Shown: positions 1-10,942 of the stretch, in pieces
Layout of the letters: each line of letters opens with the position of its first letter
Numbering within the stretch: position 1 is the first letter of the stretch
DNA from: Emydura subglobosa
Taxonomy: Eukaryota; Chordata; Testudines; Chelidae
Assembly (NCBI GenBank): GCA_007922225.1
Contig: ML679995.1
Coordinates: 2,309,928 to 2,373,927, forward strand
Direction of reading: 5' to 3'
DNA length: 64,000 bases
Made by a program: the position numbers and the translations under genes
Notes under the pieces: generated by a model
Seen by the model: only the letters and a program-made list of their open reading frames with translations
Told to the model about the DNA's origin: nothing
Databases searched by the model: none

Positions 1-549
1 GGGGCAATGCCTGTTACCGGGGCCCCATCAGCACGCTCCTGCTCCATAAAGGGACACGGCGCTTCTCTGGCCCCCATCACCACAGCCTCCAGGCCTGAGT
101 GATGTTAATGAGTGCATCTGTTGATGCCCGGGAAGGCAGGCAAGTGTCGGCAGCCCCGGGTTACAGACGGGAAGGTGAGGCACAGATGAACCGGGCGTGA
201 CTCACCCAAGGAGCCCGGAGCTAGGAATTGTGCCGGGGCCTGGTCCGCTGCTGTGAGCGCAAGCCCGTGCTCGGCCCAGCCCACACTAGCCATCTGTTGG
301 CAACCACCCACCAGGAGTGGGGACAGGCCTGTGGCAATCACAATTCCTTGTACCCCGGGGCCTCCTCTGCTCCTCCTGTGGCAGGAGCTGCCTGCTGAGT
401 TCCAGCGCCGGAAACCAAAGGACGCAGTCGCACGCGGCGACTCCTCTAGCAGCGTGAAACTCGACCTGCACAGGGAGCCAACCCGGGGCCTGGCACTCAC
501 GGCAGGCTGCTCTCTGCATCCAGATGGAACGGAAGTGAGTGGTCAGGGG

Positions 550-1024
550 TGAATGTGGACAAGTTGGAGAGAGTCCAGCGGAGGGCAACAAAAATGATGA
601 GGGGGCTGGAGCACAAGACTTATGAGGAGAGGCTGAGGGAACTGGGCTTGTTTAGTCTGCAAAAGAGAAGAATGAGGGGGGATTTGATAGCGGCCTTTAA
701 CTACCTGAAAGGGGGTTCCAGGGAGGATGGGGCTAGGCTGTTCTCGGTGGTGGCAGATGACAGAACAAGGAGCAACGGTCTCAAGTTGCAGGGGGGGAGG
801 TCTAGGTTGGACATTAGGAAAAAGTTTGTCCCTAGGAGGGTGGTGAAGCACTGGAATGGGTTACCTAGGGAGCTGGTGGAATCTCCATCCTTAGAGGTTT
901 TAAGCTGAGGCTTGACAAAGCCCTGGCTGGCATGGTTTAGCTGAGGTTAGTCCTGCTCTGAGCAGGGGGTTGGACTAGATACCTCCTGAGGTCCCTTCCA
1001 ACTCTATAATTCTATGATTCTATA
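550..1024 (+). mobile_element. CR1 LINE, 5'-truncated 3' end
   Basis: The copy begins within the reverse transcriptase C-terminus (GTGGACAAGTTGGAGAGAGTCCAGCGGAGG, encoding the [14 protein letters not shown] block) and runs to the characteristic TTCTATAATTCTATGATTCTATAAT tail. It is nearly identical over its length to the copies at 22.4-23.2 kb and 43.7-44.6 kb, so it belongs to the same fairly young subfamily. The peptide frame 549-908 is a broken remnant, not a gene. Confidence 0.88.
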
Positions 1025-4000
1025 ATGTCAGCCTTGCGTGGACCCCGACAAGGGGGTGAGTGTCACCCAAGGGCGGTGATTCAAACTGCGCTGGGCCGCA
1101 CCCCCGGGGTTGCTCTGCAGGCTGCTTTGTTGCCAGGCAGTGCAAACAACATGTGTCGTTGCTCTTCGCAAATGTCTTGCAGACCCTTCCTGAGTCCCTC
1201 GAAGGGTCATTCTTCTCAAGCGTCCCCAGAGATACTGCAGGTGTTACCCCAGCCTCTGACATTCCTGCATGTGCCCCTGAACCTGGCAGTTCTGCGGTCA
1301 GCCATTTCTGTATGTTCAGCCACTGCAATTGAAAGGCAAACATCACCGAGCTAGCACAATGTTAGGGCTTCGTGAGGCAGGGTCAGACAGCTGCACGCTT
1401 CCAGCTTGCTAATCAGAACGGGAGGATGGGGCAGAAAGGTATGGCAGAGAGTGAGTGAATAGCAACCTATAGTTATGGCTAGAAATACTAAAAATGTTTT
1501 GAGCTAAAGAGTAGTTTGTTGAAATTAGGAGAATTGGTGACACAGCAGAGGTTATTATGCTGAGCCTCTAGGAATCACCGTAGGTTATGAGCTTTGCTCG
1601 AGTTAGCTATAAAAGATCAGTAAAAAAAGTAAATATCTTGGAGCCGTCTGAGGGAACTTTTCTTAGGGCAAGGAGCTGACAACCAAACTGGATGGAAAGA
1701 GGGCCCTGGAAGCCCAGCTGGTGATCACTCAAAACCATCTCAGACTGTGGGTAACTATATCTGGGATGGCCGAAACCTACTACGTATGTGTGTGTGTGTG
1801 CTCAATATCTAATAGATAGTAGTTTTAGATAACAGCACACTCGCTTGTATTAATCAGTTATCAGACGGAAGCGCTGTGTTCCCATTAATTTATTCCTGAC
1901 ACCGCCTGGAAAGAAACAGTTCAGTTACCACTGCTTTGGGGTCTGAAAAGCCCTGGGTAACAGAGGGGTGTTCAGCGCCCCGTGGACTGCTCGTTCTTCA
2001 CCTTTCGTCAGGTGCGCTGCGTGATCGGCCAACGAGCCCCCCCAGAACCAAAGCACGGCTTCCCGTCTGAGCATGTTGGCAGCGTGCAGCTCAGGTCTGG
2101 GATGGAGGGGCTGGGGAATCACTGGGGCTGGGCTTTCACAACGGACCACCCTGCCTGGGGAAATTTGGCTTGAACAGAGAGAGAGTAAACGAAACAGCTC
2201 TGATGCTCATTTCCCAATGATAGCCCGGCATCAGCTGCGGAAAGCCCCTGACATGACATTGTGTTGCTATTCCTGCAAGCAGCAGCCAGGGGCAGGAACA
2301 ACTTGAGCAATCTAGACCTTGACACACTTGGATGGCCGATAAAATACTTTAATCCCTATTTATTCTGGCTAAGGTACAGGAGGATGGGATTAATAGCAGA
2401 AGAGCAAACATTGGCTCCGTTCTCAGTTCTCACAGCTCTGGGGCTCGATGTTACTTGGCTACAATACAGACGTAGAGCGCTGGGTGGCAAAGGCAGACTG
2501 GCGGTGGGAGATGGCGCCTTTTGCCAGGGCAGGGGCTGGCATGAGATATGGAGCCTTCCACCGCCGGGTGGCTGACCCCCTTTTCATTCAGGCAGGGGAG
2601 CGTGTCTCTGTGGGGAATGGAAAGGGGCTACAGACCCGTTTGCCTCCAGGTCACTGGTTTGAATCTCGACCCAGCTCAGCAGCCCCAGTGGAAATAGCTG
2701 CTAGCTCTCACTCCTGATGTCTGCCAGTGGATGGCCCTCGGTGGTTGCTTCTGCCAAGTGTGCCCGGAGCCAGGACAGATACTTGTGTGGGGGCAGCTCA
2801 GACTTGGCAGGGTCCATTCCCTGGGCAGAGAATGGGCTGCCTGCTGCTTCGCGGGGCTCACGCCGTCAAACAGACCCGGCTCTTCCAAGCAGCCACCTGG
2901 GGCCCCGCTCTGCCGGCTGGTAGCCCAGAGGGCTCAGCGCTGTTTGCGTAGCCTTCAGGGCCAAGACGGCACCACGCTGGGTTTGATTCTGTGCTGGGGC
3001 CTCTGCCAACATGAGGGGGACCCAGCTCCCTGCCCCAACCGTGCCCCCGGCGAGAGGCTGGTGGAGCTTGACGGGTGTGGGCTTCCTGGCTTTCTTCTGG
3101 GGCTCCCTCCTGAGACCTTTCCCTGAGCTAGCTGTGTGGAGATGAGCCGATGTGGGCTTGTGAAAGGGGCCAGGCTTGTTTCGGATGCGGGCTGCCTGCC
3201 CGGAAGCCGGGAGAAGGCGCGCTGGAGATGCAGGGCCAGTTGTGTGGGCTAGCGGAGCAATTTGGCCTGGCCAAACCACAGAGCCAGGGTTGCGAGTGCG
3301 GGGCTGGGTGCGCTGCAGGGGCCCAGGGTGCAGCCTCCCACTGCTGACCTCTCAGGCCAGTCCGGGCCTGGTGCGGATGGGCTGCCAAGGGAGTCAGGAG
3401 GATGGTGCTGGGGGATTCGCGGGGCTCTGTTCCCCTCGCAGGCCCAGGGAGCGTTCTTGGGGCCTTTTCCTGAGCAATAAGAGGAACCCCAGACGTTACA
3501 CCCCTTTGTGCCCAGCAGCCAGTGAGGGGAGAAGGCCCAGGGCTCAGCCAGCCAGCTTGCTAGTCCGGCATCAACCAGGCTAGCGCCTACCGCCTTTGCT
3601 GTCCTTGACAGAAGCTCTGCGATGGGCCTTGGGGATTGGCAGAGATTTCTTCACATTGCAACAGAGGGAGAAGAAGGGATGGGGGATCTGGGGCCTGGTG
3701 GCTTAGGGCCCCTTGTTCCAGCTGCAGAGATGCACTGAGAAGCGTGTTGAGCAGCAGAAGTTAATGTTCATGCATTTTATCTTTGCTCCCTGGACTCGGC
3801 TTTGGTTATCTGTGAGGCCAAGTTGCCTTCAGATAAAAAGGATTTGCTAGGTGATAATGTGGGGTCAGGCACCAATTAGCATTAAGCCGGTAAAGCCAAC
3901 ACATCCTGCTTTTATTGCTTCTCCGCCCGCTGGGCTCCCTAGACTTTGCTGCGTGTTTGTCAGCTCTGCGGGACTGGAATGCCCCCAGCTCACGCCGGGT

Positions 4001-4435
4001 TCGCAAGATTTGCAGAACAAACTTTGGCAAAGCAACAGCCACAGACTTGATGAATTTCGCCCACAAGAGAAACGAAACTCTTCTGGAAAGGATCCAGAGA
4101 GGAGGCTGAAACCTGCTGGCAGAGGCGGGCACCAGACACGGGCCCAAGGGCTGGCTGAATAGAACCAGTTTATCAGCAATTTGCTCAGTGCGGGGCAGGG
4201 TTTGGAACCGGCTTTTAACGCGCTGTGCGGCTTGTAGCCACGGTCGCAAGCTGACAGTCGTGTCACCAAGAGATGGGATTTGTTTGGGAACCCACCGAGG
4301 TGTGTTTTGAGGGGAGGCAGAAGCACTTTAATAAGGTGGGGTTATCTCAAGAGAGGGTGGAAACAGCACCATGGGACTGAGGTTGACTGGCTGCAATGTG
4401 TGAATGACAAATAATCCACTGATCCGTTTAGGACA
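1025..4435. other. No gene seen
   Basis: GC-rich flank apart from a more AT-rich pocket at 1360-1920 with a short (TG)n near 1788. Overlapping open frames on both strands (for example 2731-3126 and 2866-3279) show no domain or splice pattern. A GGTTTGAATCTCGACC B-box-like word at about 2657 has no matching tRNA fold. Confidence 0.5.
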
Positions 4436-4439
4436 CTCC

Positions 4440-4660
4440 TCAGGCTCTAGTACGATTATTTATTACGTCTATTACCATAGCGTCCCCAGGCAGGGACCAA
4501 GATCCCTCTGTACCAGGTGCTGTGCAGACCCAGAACAAAATGCCTGTCCCTTCCCCAAAGAACTTGAATTCCAGGCAGGCGATAAACTGTGCAGCAAGTC
4601 CCTTTGGACAACAGGCACGTCTATAAACATTGCCACATGTCTGCAAGAAACCCTGTAAAC
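4440..4660 (+). repeat. SINE-like dispersed repeat
   Basis: The stretch contains TTATTTATTACGTCTATTACC, then a CAGGCAGGGACCAAGATCCCTCTGTACCAGGTGCTGTGCAGACCCAGAACAAAATGCCTGTCCC block. This wording recurs in the repeat at 4744-5080 and at 46290-46410 (GACAGTCC.TGCC...), so it is a dispersed reptilian repeat, probably of the MIR/L2-derived type. The family name was not established. Confidence 0.5.
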
Positions 4661-4743
4661 AGATGAATTAATTGTTTGTCACGAATAGGTCGACCCACTC
4701 AAACTGTGTGAGAAAACGAGGGTCTGAATTCAAGTGAGCGTAT

Positions 4744-4822
4744 CCACCGCAATCATTATTTATGTGCATTATGGTAGCACTAAGAGGGCCCAGCTGAGAT
4801 CAGGGCCCCGTTGTCTTGGGGT

Positions 4823-4859
<37 letters not shown>

Positions 4860-4869
4860 NNNNNNNNNN

Positions 4870-4911
<42 letters not shown>

Positions 4912-5080
4912 GACGAGACAGTCCCTGCCCGGAAGACCTCACAACCTAAATAGAGAAGAGAGGGGTTTTACAGGTGGGGATCAAAGAGGATAAGTGACTT
5001 CCCCAAGGTCAGCCAGGGAGTCAGTAGCAGAGCCAGGAATTGACCCGAGCCTGCCCAAAGCCATCCTGTAGCTGTGTATC
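4744..5080 (+). repeat. SINE-like repeat carrying a CA microsatellite and MIR-like tail
   Basis: The unit starts at TCATTATTTATGTGCATTATGGTAGCACTAAGAGGGCCC and resumes after the CA array with GAGACAGTCCCTGCCCGGAAGACCTCACAACCTAAAT. It then runs into an MIR-like tail (GATAAGTGACTTCCCCAAGGTCAGCCAGG...GGAATTGACCCGAGC). The microsatellite sits exactly where related copies carry a short GTGCTGTACAAACACA stretch, so it probably grew inside the repeat. Confidence 0.55.
4827..4909. repeat. (CA)n microsatellite with internal assembly gap
   Basis: About 33 bp of uninterrupted CA precedes a run of ten N at 4860-4869, and about 40 bp of CA follows it. Ten N looks like a placeholder for an unresolved length, so the true array size is unknown. 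Confidence 0.95.
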
Positions 5081-5364
5081 TAGTGTGGCTAAAGGACAGC
5101 TCAGGTGGTGGGGAAGGGGACATGAAAACCACCCACAAGCACCTGAAGGTTGGGGGCGGGGAACTAGTCAGGGTTCTGCATGGGATGAAAAGAAGAGGAA
5201 AGGGAGAAAACGAGGCTAACGGGATCAGTTTCCCCAAAACCAGCCCCATAACGCAGCAGAACTGCCTTCCAAGGGATCTGGGCAGAATCTAAGTTAGTTC
5301 AGATTCACCCACCAGCCAGGCCACAGCCCCATGCACCATGTGGAGGAGGGATGTAGAGACAGGA

Positions 5365-7700
5365 GCTGGTCCCAGAGGTGACTAGAGATGAACAGCTCAG
5401 TCATAGCGACTGTAATGTAATCAAATGTCACATCCCTGGAGAGGGGAAAATGCCAAAGAAACCCACCACAGTAGCATTTCATTTCCTAAAGGGGAACTCC
5501 ACAAAAATGAGGATGCTAGTTAAATGGAAACAAAAAAGAACAGTCAGAAGAGTGCAAGATACTTGGGAACTTGTAAAAAAACACCATAATTGAGAACGAG
5601 AACTAAATGTGTACCCAGAATCTAAAACAAAAATAAAATAGTACGAGGACCAAAAAATGGCACCATGGCAAAACACAGAATACAAGGGGCGGTAAAAGAC
5701 ATCCTGTAAAAATTGGATGTCAAACCCTACTGAAAAAAATAGAAAGGAGTGTAGACTCTGGCAAGCCCAGTGTAAAAGTGATATAATGAGACAGGCCAAA
5801 AAGAATTCGAAGAGCAAAAGACACAAAAACTAACAGCAAAAAAAAAAAGTTAAGTCCATCAGAAGCAGGAAGCATGACAAACAATCCGCTGGATACTCAA
5901 GATGCTAAAGGAGCATTCATGGAAAGCAAGGCTACTGCAGAGAAGCTAAATAAATTCTTTGCGTTCATCTTCACTGCAGAGGATGTGAGCGAGATCCCGG
6001 TACCTGGGCCATTCTTTTCAGGTGACAGAGCTGTGGAAGTGTCTCAGATTTGTCAAACAAGGAGGTTTTGGAACAAATTGATCTGTTAAACAGTAACAAG
6101 TCACCAGGAGCAGATGGTATCACCCAAGAGTTCTGAAGGAACTCAGATATGAAACTGCAGATTTACCAACTGTGGTATGTCACCTATCGCTTAAATCGAC
6201 CTCTGTACCAAAGGACTGGAGGATAGCTAATATAACACTGGCTTTCTTAAAAGGTTCCAGAAGGAATTCTCACAATTACCGACTGGTAAGTCTCATTTCA
6301 GTAGCAGGTAAATTGGGTGAAACTGTAGTAAAGACCAGAATTATCAGACACACAAATGAACACGGTTTGTTGGGGAAGAGTCAACACAGCTATTGTAAAG
6401 GGAAATCACGCCTCACCAATCTACTGGAATTCTTTGAGGGGTCAACAAAAGGGGACAAGGGTGATCCAGTGGATAGACTGTACTTGGACTTTCAGAAAGC
6501 CTTTGACAAGGTCCCTCACCAAAGGCTCTCATGCAAAGTAAGCTGTCGTGGGATAAGAGAAAAGGGCTTCTCCTGGATCAGTCACTGGTTAAAAGAGAGG
6601 AAACAAAAGGTAGGAATAAATGGTCAGTTTTCAGAATGGAGAGAGGTAAATAGTGGTGTCCCCCAAGGAGATGTAGTGGGACCAGTGCTGTTCAACATAT
6701 TCATCAATGATCTGGGAAAGGGGGTAAAGAGTGAGGTGGCAAAGTTTGCAGATGATACAAAACTACTGAAGATAGTAAATTATTCAAGATAGCAGAGGAA
6801 ATGTAAAATAGATAAATGCAAAGTAATGCACACTGGAAAACAGAATCCCAACAATAAATATAAAATGATGGGGTCTAAATTAGCTGTTACCAAGAAAGAG
6901 AGAGATCTTGGAGTCATTGTGGGTAGTTCTCTGTAAACATCTGCTCAATGTGCAGCAGCAGCCAAAAAAGCTAATAGGATCTTGGGAATCATCAGGAAAG
7001 GGATAGAGAATAAGACAGAAAATATCATGTTGCCTCTTTATAAATCCATGTACGCCCACATCTCAGATACTGTGTCTAGTTCTGGTTACCCCATCTCAAA
7101 TATATATTATAATCGGAAAGGTACAGAGAAGGGCAACAAAATGATGAGGGGTATGGAACAGCATCAATACGAGGTGAGACTGGGATTTTTCAGCTTGGAA
7201 AAGAGATGACTTGGGGGGATATGATAGAGGTCTATAAAATCATGACGGGTGTGGAGCAAGTGGCTAGGGAAGTGTTATTTACCCCTTCTCATAACACAAG
7301 AACCAGGGGTCACCCAATGAAATGAGGTTTAAAACAAACAAAAGGAAGTATTTCTTCACACAACGCACAGTCAACCTGTGGAACTCCTTGCCAGGGGATG
7401 TTGTGAAGGGCAAAAGTATAACTGGGTTCAAAAGAGAATTACATAAGTCCATGGAAGACAGGTCCATCAGCGGCTATTAACCAAGATGGTCAAGGATGAA
7501 ATACCACGCTCCAGGTGTCCCTAAATCTCTGACTGCCAGAAGCTGGAACTGGACAACAGGAGAGCGATCACTCGCTAATTGCCCTGTTCTGGTCACAGCC
7601 TTTGAAGCATCCGATTCTGACCACTGTCGGCAGACAGGATACTGGCTAGATGGACCATTGGCCTGGCCCAGTGTGGCTCTTCTTACGTTGTTATGAGCCC
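5365..7700 (+). mobile_element. CR1-clade LINE, long but decayed copy
   Basis: The copy covers the region between endonuclease and reverse transcriptase (from about 5365), the reverse transcriptase, and a complete 3' end finishing in GGCCTGGCCCAGTGTGGCTCTTCTTACGTTGTTATG. Its 3' tail differs from the subfamily at 550-1024 but matches the copies at 14.8-15.7 kb and 34.5-34.7 kb. Frameshifts and stops break the frame at several places, so it is immobile. The 5' end is missing. Confidence 0.85.
5874..6792 (+). pseudogene. CR1 reverse transcriptase remnant
   Basis: Two open pieces (5874-6089 and 6172-6792) lie in different frames and together cover the fingers and palm of a non-LTR reverse transcriptase. 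Visible are [27 protein letters not shown] (motif A with the first catalytic Asp), [20 protein letters not shown] (motif B) and FADDTKLL (motif C, the catalytic Asp pair). The frameshift between the pieces and the early stop after FADD show it is inactive. The thumb region survives only as decayed nucleotide sequence to about 7200. Confidence 0.85.
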
Positions 7701-10700
7701 GGCCCTGGCTGGCTGGGTGCGAAGCTCCTGATTACAAGTGCAAAGCCCCCCTGAAGGCTCTGCGGTGTCCTGGGCTCTGAGGATTTGAATGTGATTACAG
7801 TGTTAGCTGGCGGTGCCGGAAGCCCCGAACCTGCAGCCACGGGAGCACACGAGAAGCTCAGCTGGTATTTTTGCAAAAATGTAAGTTCTTCTTCCAGTGC
7901 TAAAGATGACCAGGTGCACGCGGGGATAAGGAGAGGACCACACACCTTGCAGAACCTCCAGATGCGGAGGAACCAGGAGCCCTTAAGGCTCAGATCCCAG
8001 CAGGTGAAGAAACCTCCCCTCCCCACACACAATTAATTGCTCACAGAAATCTCAGGTTTGGGAGAGAGATCTCACGTCTGTAGGGGCCCAACTCCTGCCG
8101 GCCGAACAGCTGGAGTCACAGCGCTGGTTCTCCTGGGGTTCCCCGCCGCCCCCCAACCTCCCTGCCGGTCTCTTTGCTTGCTGGACGCCTGCGGCAGGGA
8201 AACGGAGCTGAGGTCAGTGGCTTCACCGACAAACAGGGGCGAAGGTTCGTGGCGGGGATCGCCCTGGGGCGTTCTTGAGAGAACAGAAGAGTCCGTCTAT
8301 TCGCACCCAGCGCAGTCCGCGTGGCGGGGGCTAGCCCTTTGTCCTGCCAGGGAGACGCTGCCCCTCCTGCCAGCACACAGCCGGCCAGTCCCCCGACCCC
8401 CTCTTGTGAGCGGGGCCTGGTCCTCATGCGGGGCCCTCTGCCCAGGGGGAATGGCACCCGAGAGTAGAGGAGTTTGTTGTCCTCTGATGGCTACGTGCGT
8501 GGGCACAGCAGCCTGGCACACTAGCTTCTCCTAACGGCGCAGAAGGGACCGTGCAGCCCAGGTGGTGAGCAGACCCGCTGGGCATGCCAGGAAAGCCAGG
8601 GCTGGGTGTGTGGGAGAAACGCTGTCAAGGCGAAGGCGTGGGGATTTTTGCTGTGCCTGGGGAAAGCGACCGTGCGCGCTGCCAGAACGCTCGGGGAGAG
8701 GCAGGGCCTGTGTCTACAATATCCCTGCTTTGCCCGGGAGCCAGCCGCGTTTCCCTTTGACGGCTGGATTGAATGTCCACAGGGGAAAGCTGGGTAAAAA
8801 GCCCACATCTGGGTCCCCATGGCCTCCCTCATTTCCTTTGCTGCCCTGTCGCTTGCCTTTGTTTCTCATAGATTCCTAGATCCCAGGGCCAGAAGGGACC
8901 GTGGTGATCATCCAGTCCGACCTCCCGTGTAACACGGGCCATAAGAATTTCCCGAAATAAATCCCACTGGGACAAGAGCAGCTCTCCTAGAAAAACCCTC
9001 AGTCTGTTTGCCTTGCCTTCAACGCTAAACTCTTCAGGGCATGTCTGAACGCTCCTGGCATGCTAGAAAGGCCCCTGCTCCTGTTAATGGCAACAAAGCT
9101 ATCTCCCGTGTGCGCGGGAGCGTCTTTCATCCCAGAGTCACTTCACATGCTGTCTAGCCCATCCCCAGCCCACCCCTCAAATGCGGCCTGCTCTGGGCTG
9201 AAACAGCGGCAGTGGAACAGCCACCCAGCCGTCTAGGACGGGAAGTGAAGCGTTCCAGACCCAGCTGGAGTGGCAGGAGGGGCTCGCAGAGGGAGACTGG
9301 AATCGGCCAGCACTCTGCCGTGGAAAAGAGACCATGGGCTCTCCGACATCCAGGAGCACCTGCTTCCGTCTCACACCTGCAGCCGCACAGCAGCCCTGAA
9401 GCATGGGTTCGATATCCCCTGGGGCGGGTTCTTCCCTACATAGTAGGACAGGAGGGCTCAGACTTAGGGGGCTGGCACCTCCAAGAACCACAGCTATCAT
9501 GCTGGGCTTCCCCCCAGGGACTGCCCCGCCCTACAGAGCTGGGGTATTGCCAGGAGAGGGGGCAGGGAGCAGCCTCGCACCCCTCATCCCTTTATGGTTC
9601 CAGGCCCCGGAGAGGAGTTGCCCCCAGCCAGCCCGCTCTGGGCAAAAGGACCCCCGCTCGGTGACGGGCGTCCCTCCCGTGCAACCTTCCCGGTTCTGCT
9701 CCGTCCCCTGGACACGGTGCCCTCCCTCTGTCGAACCACTGTAAATCTCAGGGGCTTCAGAGGAAATGCAGGACCCCAGGGCTGTGCTGGCCCTGCCCTG
9801 AGTGATGTGGGCCCACACCCCTCCCCATAGCGCTGGCTCTTCTGCTCCCCTTTGACTCCCGGGCACTTGGCGTTGCTGCCTGGCAGAGGCCTGGCGCCCC
9901 GGGGCAGGGAGGGCAGGGGCGTGAGACCAATGGAGCGAATGTTCCTGGCTGATCCTCGGGGGAGCATTGCCCGGGGGAAGGGCTGGGAAATGTTTGAGGT
10001 GAGGCAGTCAGGCCTGCAGGCGCCCGCAGGCGCCCGCACATATCCTCCTGCCCCGGGGGCTGAGGCAGAGGGTGTCGACCACCATCCCCTGGGATTTCTG
10101 TGCTGCAAAGTTCCCCTCTGACTTTGTCGGGCCTCTTCCTCACTTTTCATCCCTCCCGTCTCTCGAGGTCCCAGCCGGGGCTCCCCTGCCCTGGGCAGGC
10201 ATCAGACAGGCCAAAGACAGGAGGTTGGTTAGGCTGTGCGGTGACCTCCGCAGCGTGCCTGGTCCCCGGGCGGCATCTGGCCGCGTGGCCAGGAACGCCG
10301 AGACCGGGGCAAAGGTTGGTCAAAGGGCAGGGGGCTCATTGCAGCTGCAGGGAGGATTGGCCAGGAAAGCCCAGCTCTGGATCTCAGCAGGCATCTCTCA
10401 GGGGGGCTCCGGGGCAGGCCCTAGACTGCGTCACTGGTCTGTCCGCTTAGCCATGGCTACGTACCCGTCCCGTGTCTCCAGCCAGCTCCAGAGCTTTCAG
10501 AGCAGCCGGTTCCACGGGGGCCTGAACCCCGGGGAGCGCTCCTCCTGCTTCTACAGAACCCCTCAGCCGGCCCCCGGGGTTCTGCAGCTCCTCTCTCTGG
10601 CTGTCGGCAGCTTTGTTCAGCGAGCCAGTCATCCCAGGACGTTGTGGCGGAGCCAGGGGAGCCGCCCGAGCGCAGAGAGAGGAACTGGAGACATTGAACC
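7701..10700. other. GC-rich upstream flank of CCL19, no gene seen
   Basis: Only the CR1 fragment at 8866-9015 was identified. Frames up to 231 codons (10072-10767) occur on both strands at once, as expected in GC-rich DNA, with no recognisable domain. A short GCAGGCGCCC tandem lies at 10017-10041. Confidence 0.5.
8866..9015 (-). mobile_element. CR1 3'-end fragment
   Basis: TCATAGATTCCTAGATCCCAGGGCCAGAAGGGACCGTGGTGATCATCCAGTCCGACCTCCCGTGTAACACGGGCC is the reverse complement of a well-known reptilian CR1 3' end. Similar wording recurs at 11617-11880. Only the last 150 bp remain. Confidence 0.75.
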
Positions 10701-10704
10701 TGCC

Positions 10705-10875
10705 CTTATGAGTCAGTGCCTCTGCCGCAAAGTGAAAGTGAGAGCGGAGATGCTGCAGGATAAATAGAAAGCAGGAGCAGAGCAGGACTCAGAGAGCTGC
10801 AGGAGACCGGGCTGAGTGCACACTCCAGACGCCACCCTGCAGACTATTGCTGCCTCCCAGCCTGCCGGCAGGAGC
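10705..10875 (+). promoter_or_regulatory. CCL19 proximal promoter and 5' UTR
   Basis: A TATA-like box (ATAAATA) lies at about 10760-10766, roughly 110 bp before the start codon. Upstream are a perfect AP-1 site (TGAGTCA, 10709-10715) and a GAAA-repeat stretch (CAAAGTGAAAGTGAGAG, 10729-10745) that resembles an ISRE/IRF site. Inflammatory induction would fit a chemokine gene, but binding is inferred from motif matches only. No clear NF-kB site was recognised in this interval. Confidence 0.55.
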
Positions 10876-10942
10876 ATGGAGCTGGCTAGGAGCATGGCTT
10901 TCCTCTCTCTGGTCGTCCTCTCCCTCTGGAGCATCCTGCCAG
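10876..10942 (+). CDS. CCL19: CCL19 coding exon 1 (signal peptide)
   Basis: This exon encodes residues 1-22 plus the first base of codon 23. It is essentially the whole secretion leader, rich in Leu, Val and Ser with a Pro near the end. The donor is CCAG|GTAAGA, close to consensus. The exon lies about 110 bp downstream of a TATA-like box, so the 5' UTR is probably about 85 nt. The open frame runs on into the intron, so the end is set by the donor and by phase agreement with exon 2. Confidence 0.92.

Noticed and set aside
2570..2700. tRNA gene or tRNA-derived SINE suggested by a GGTTTGAATC B-box-like word
   Set aside because: No A box or cloverleaf at the right spacing and no repeat copy elsewhere in the window.
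4734..4993. His/Thr-repeat open frames
   Set aside because: They are translations of the CA microsatellite and run through the N gap.
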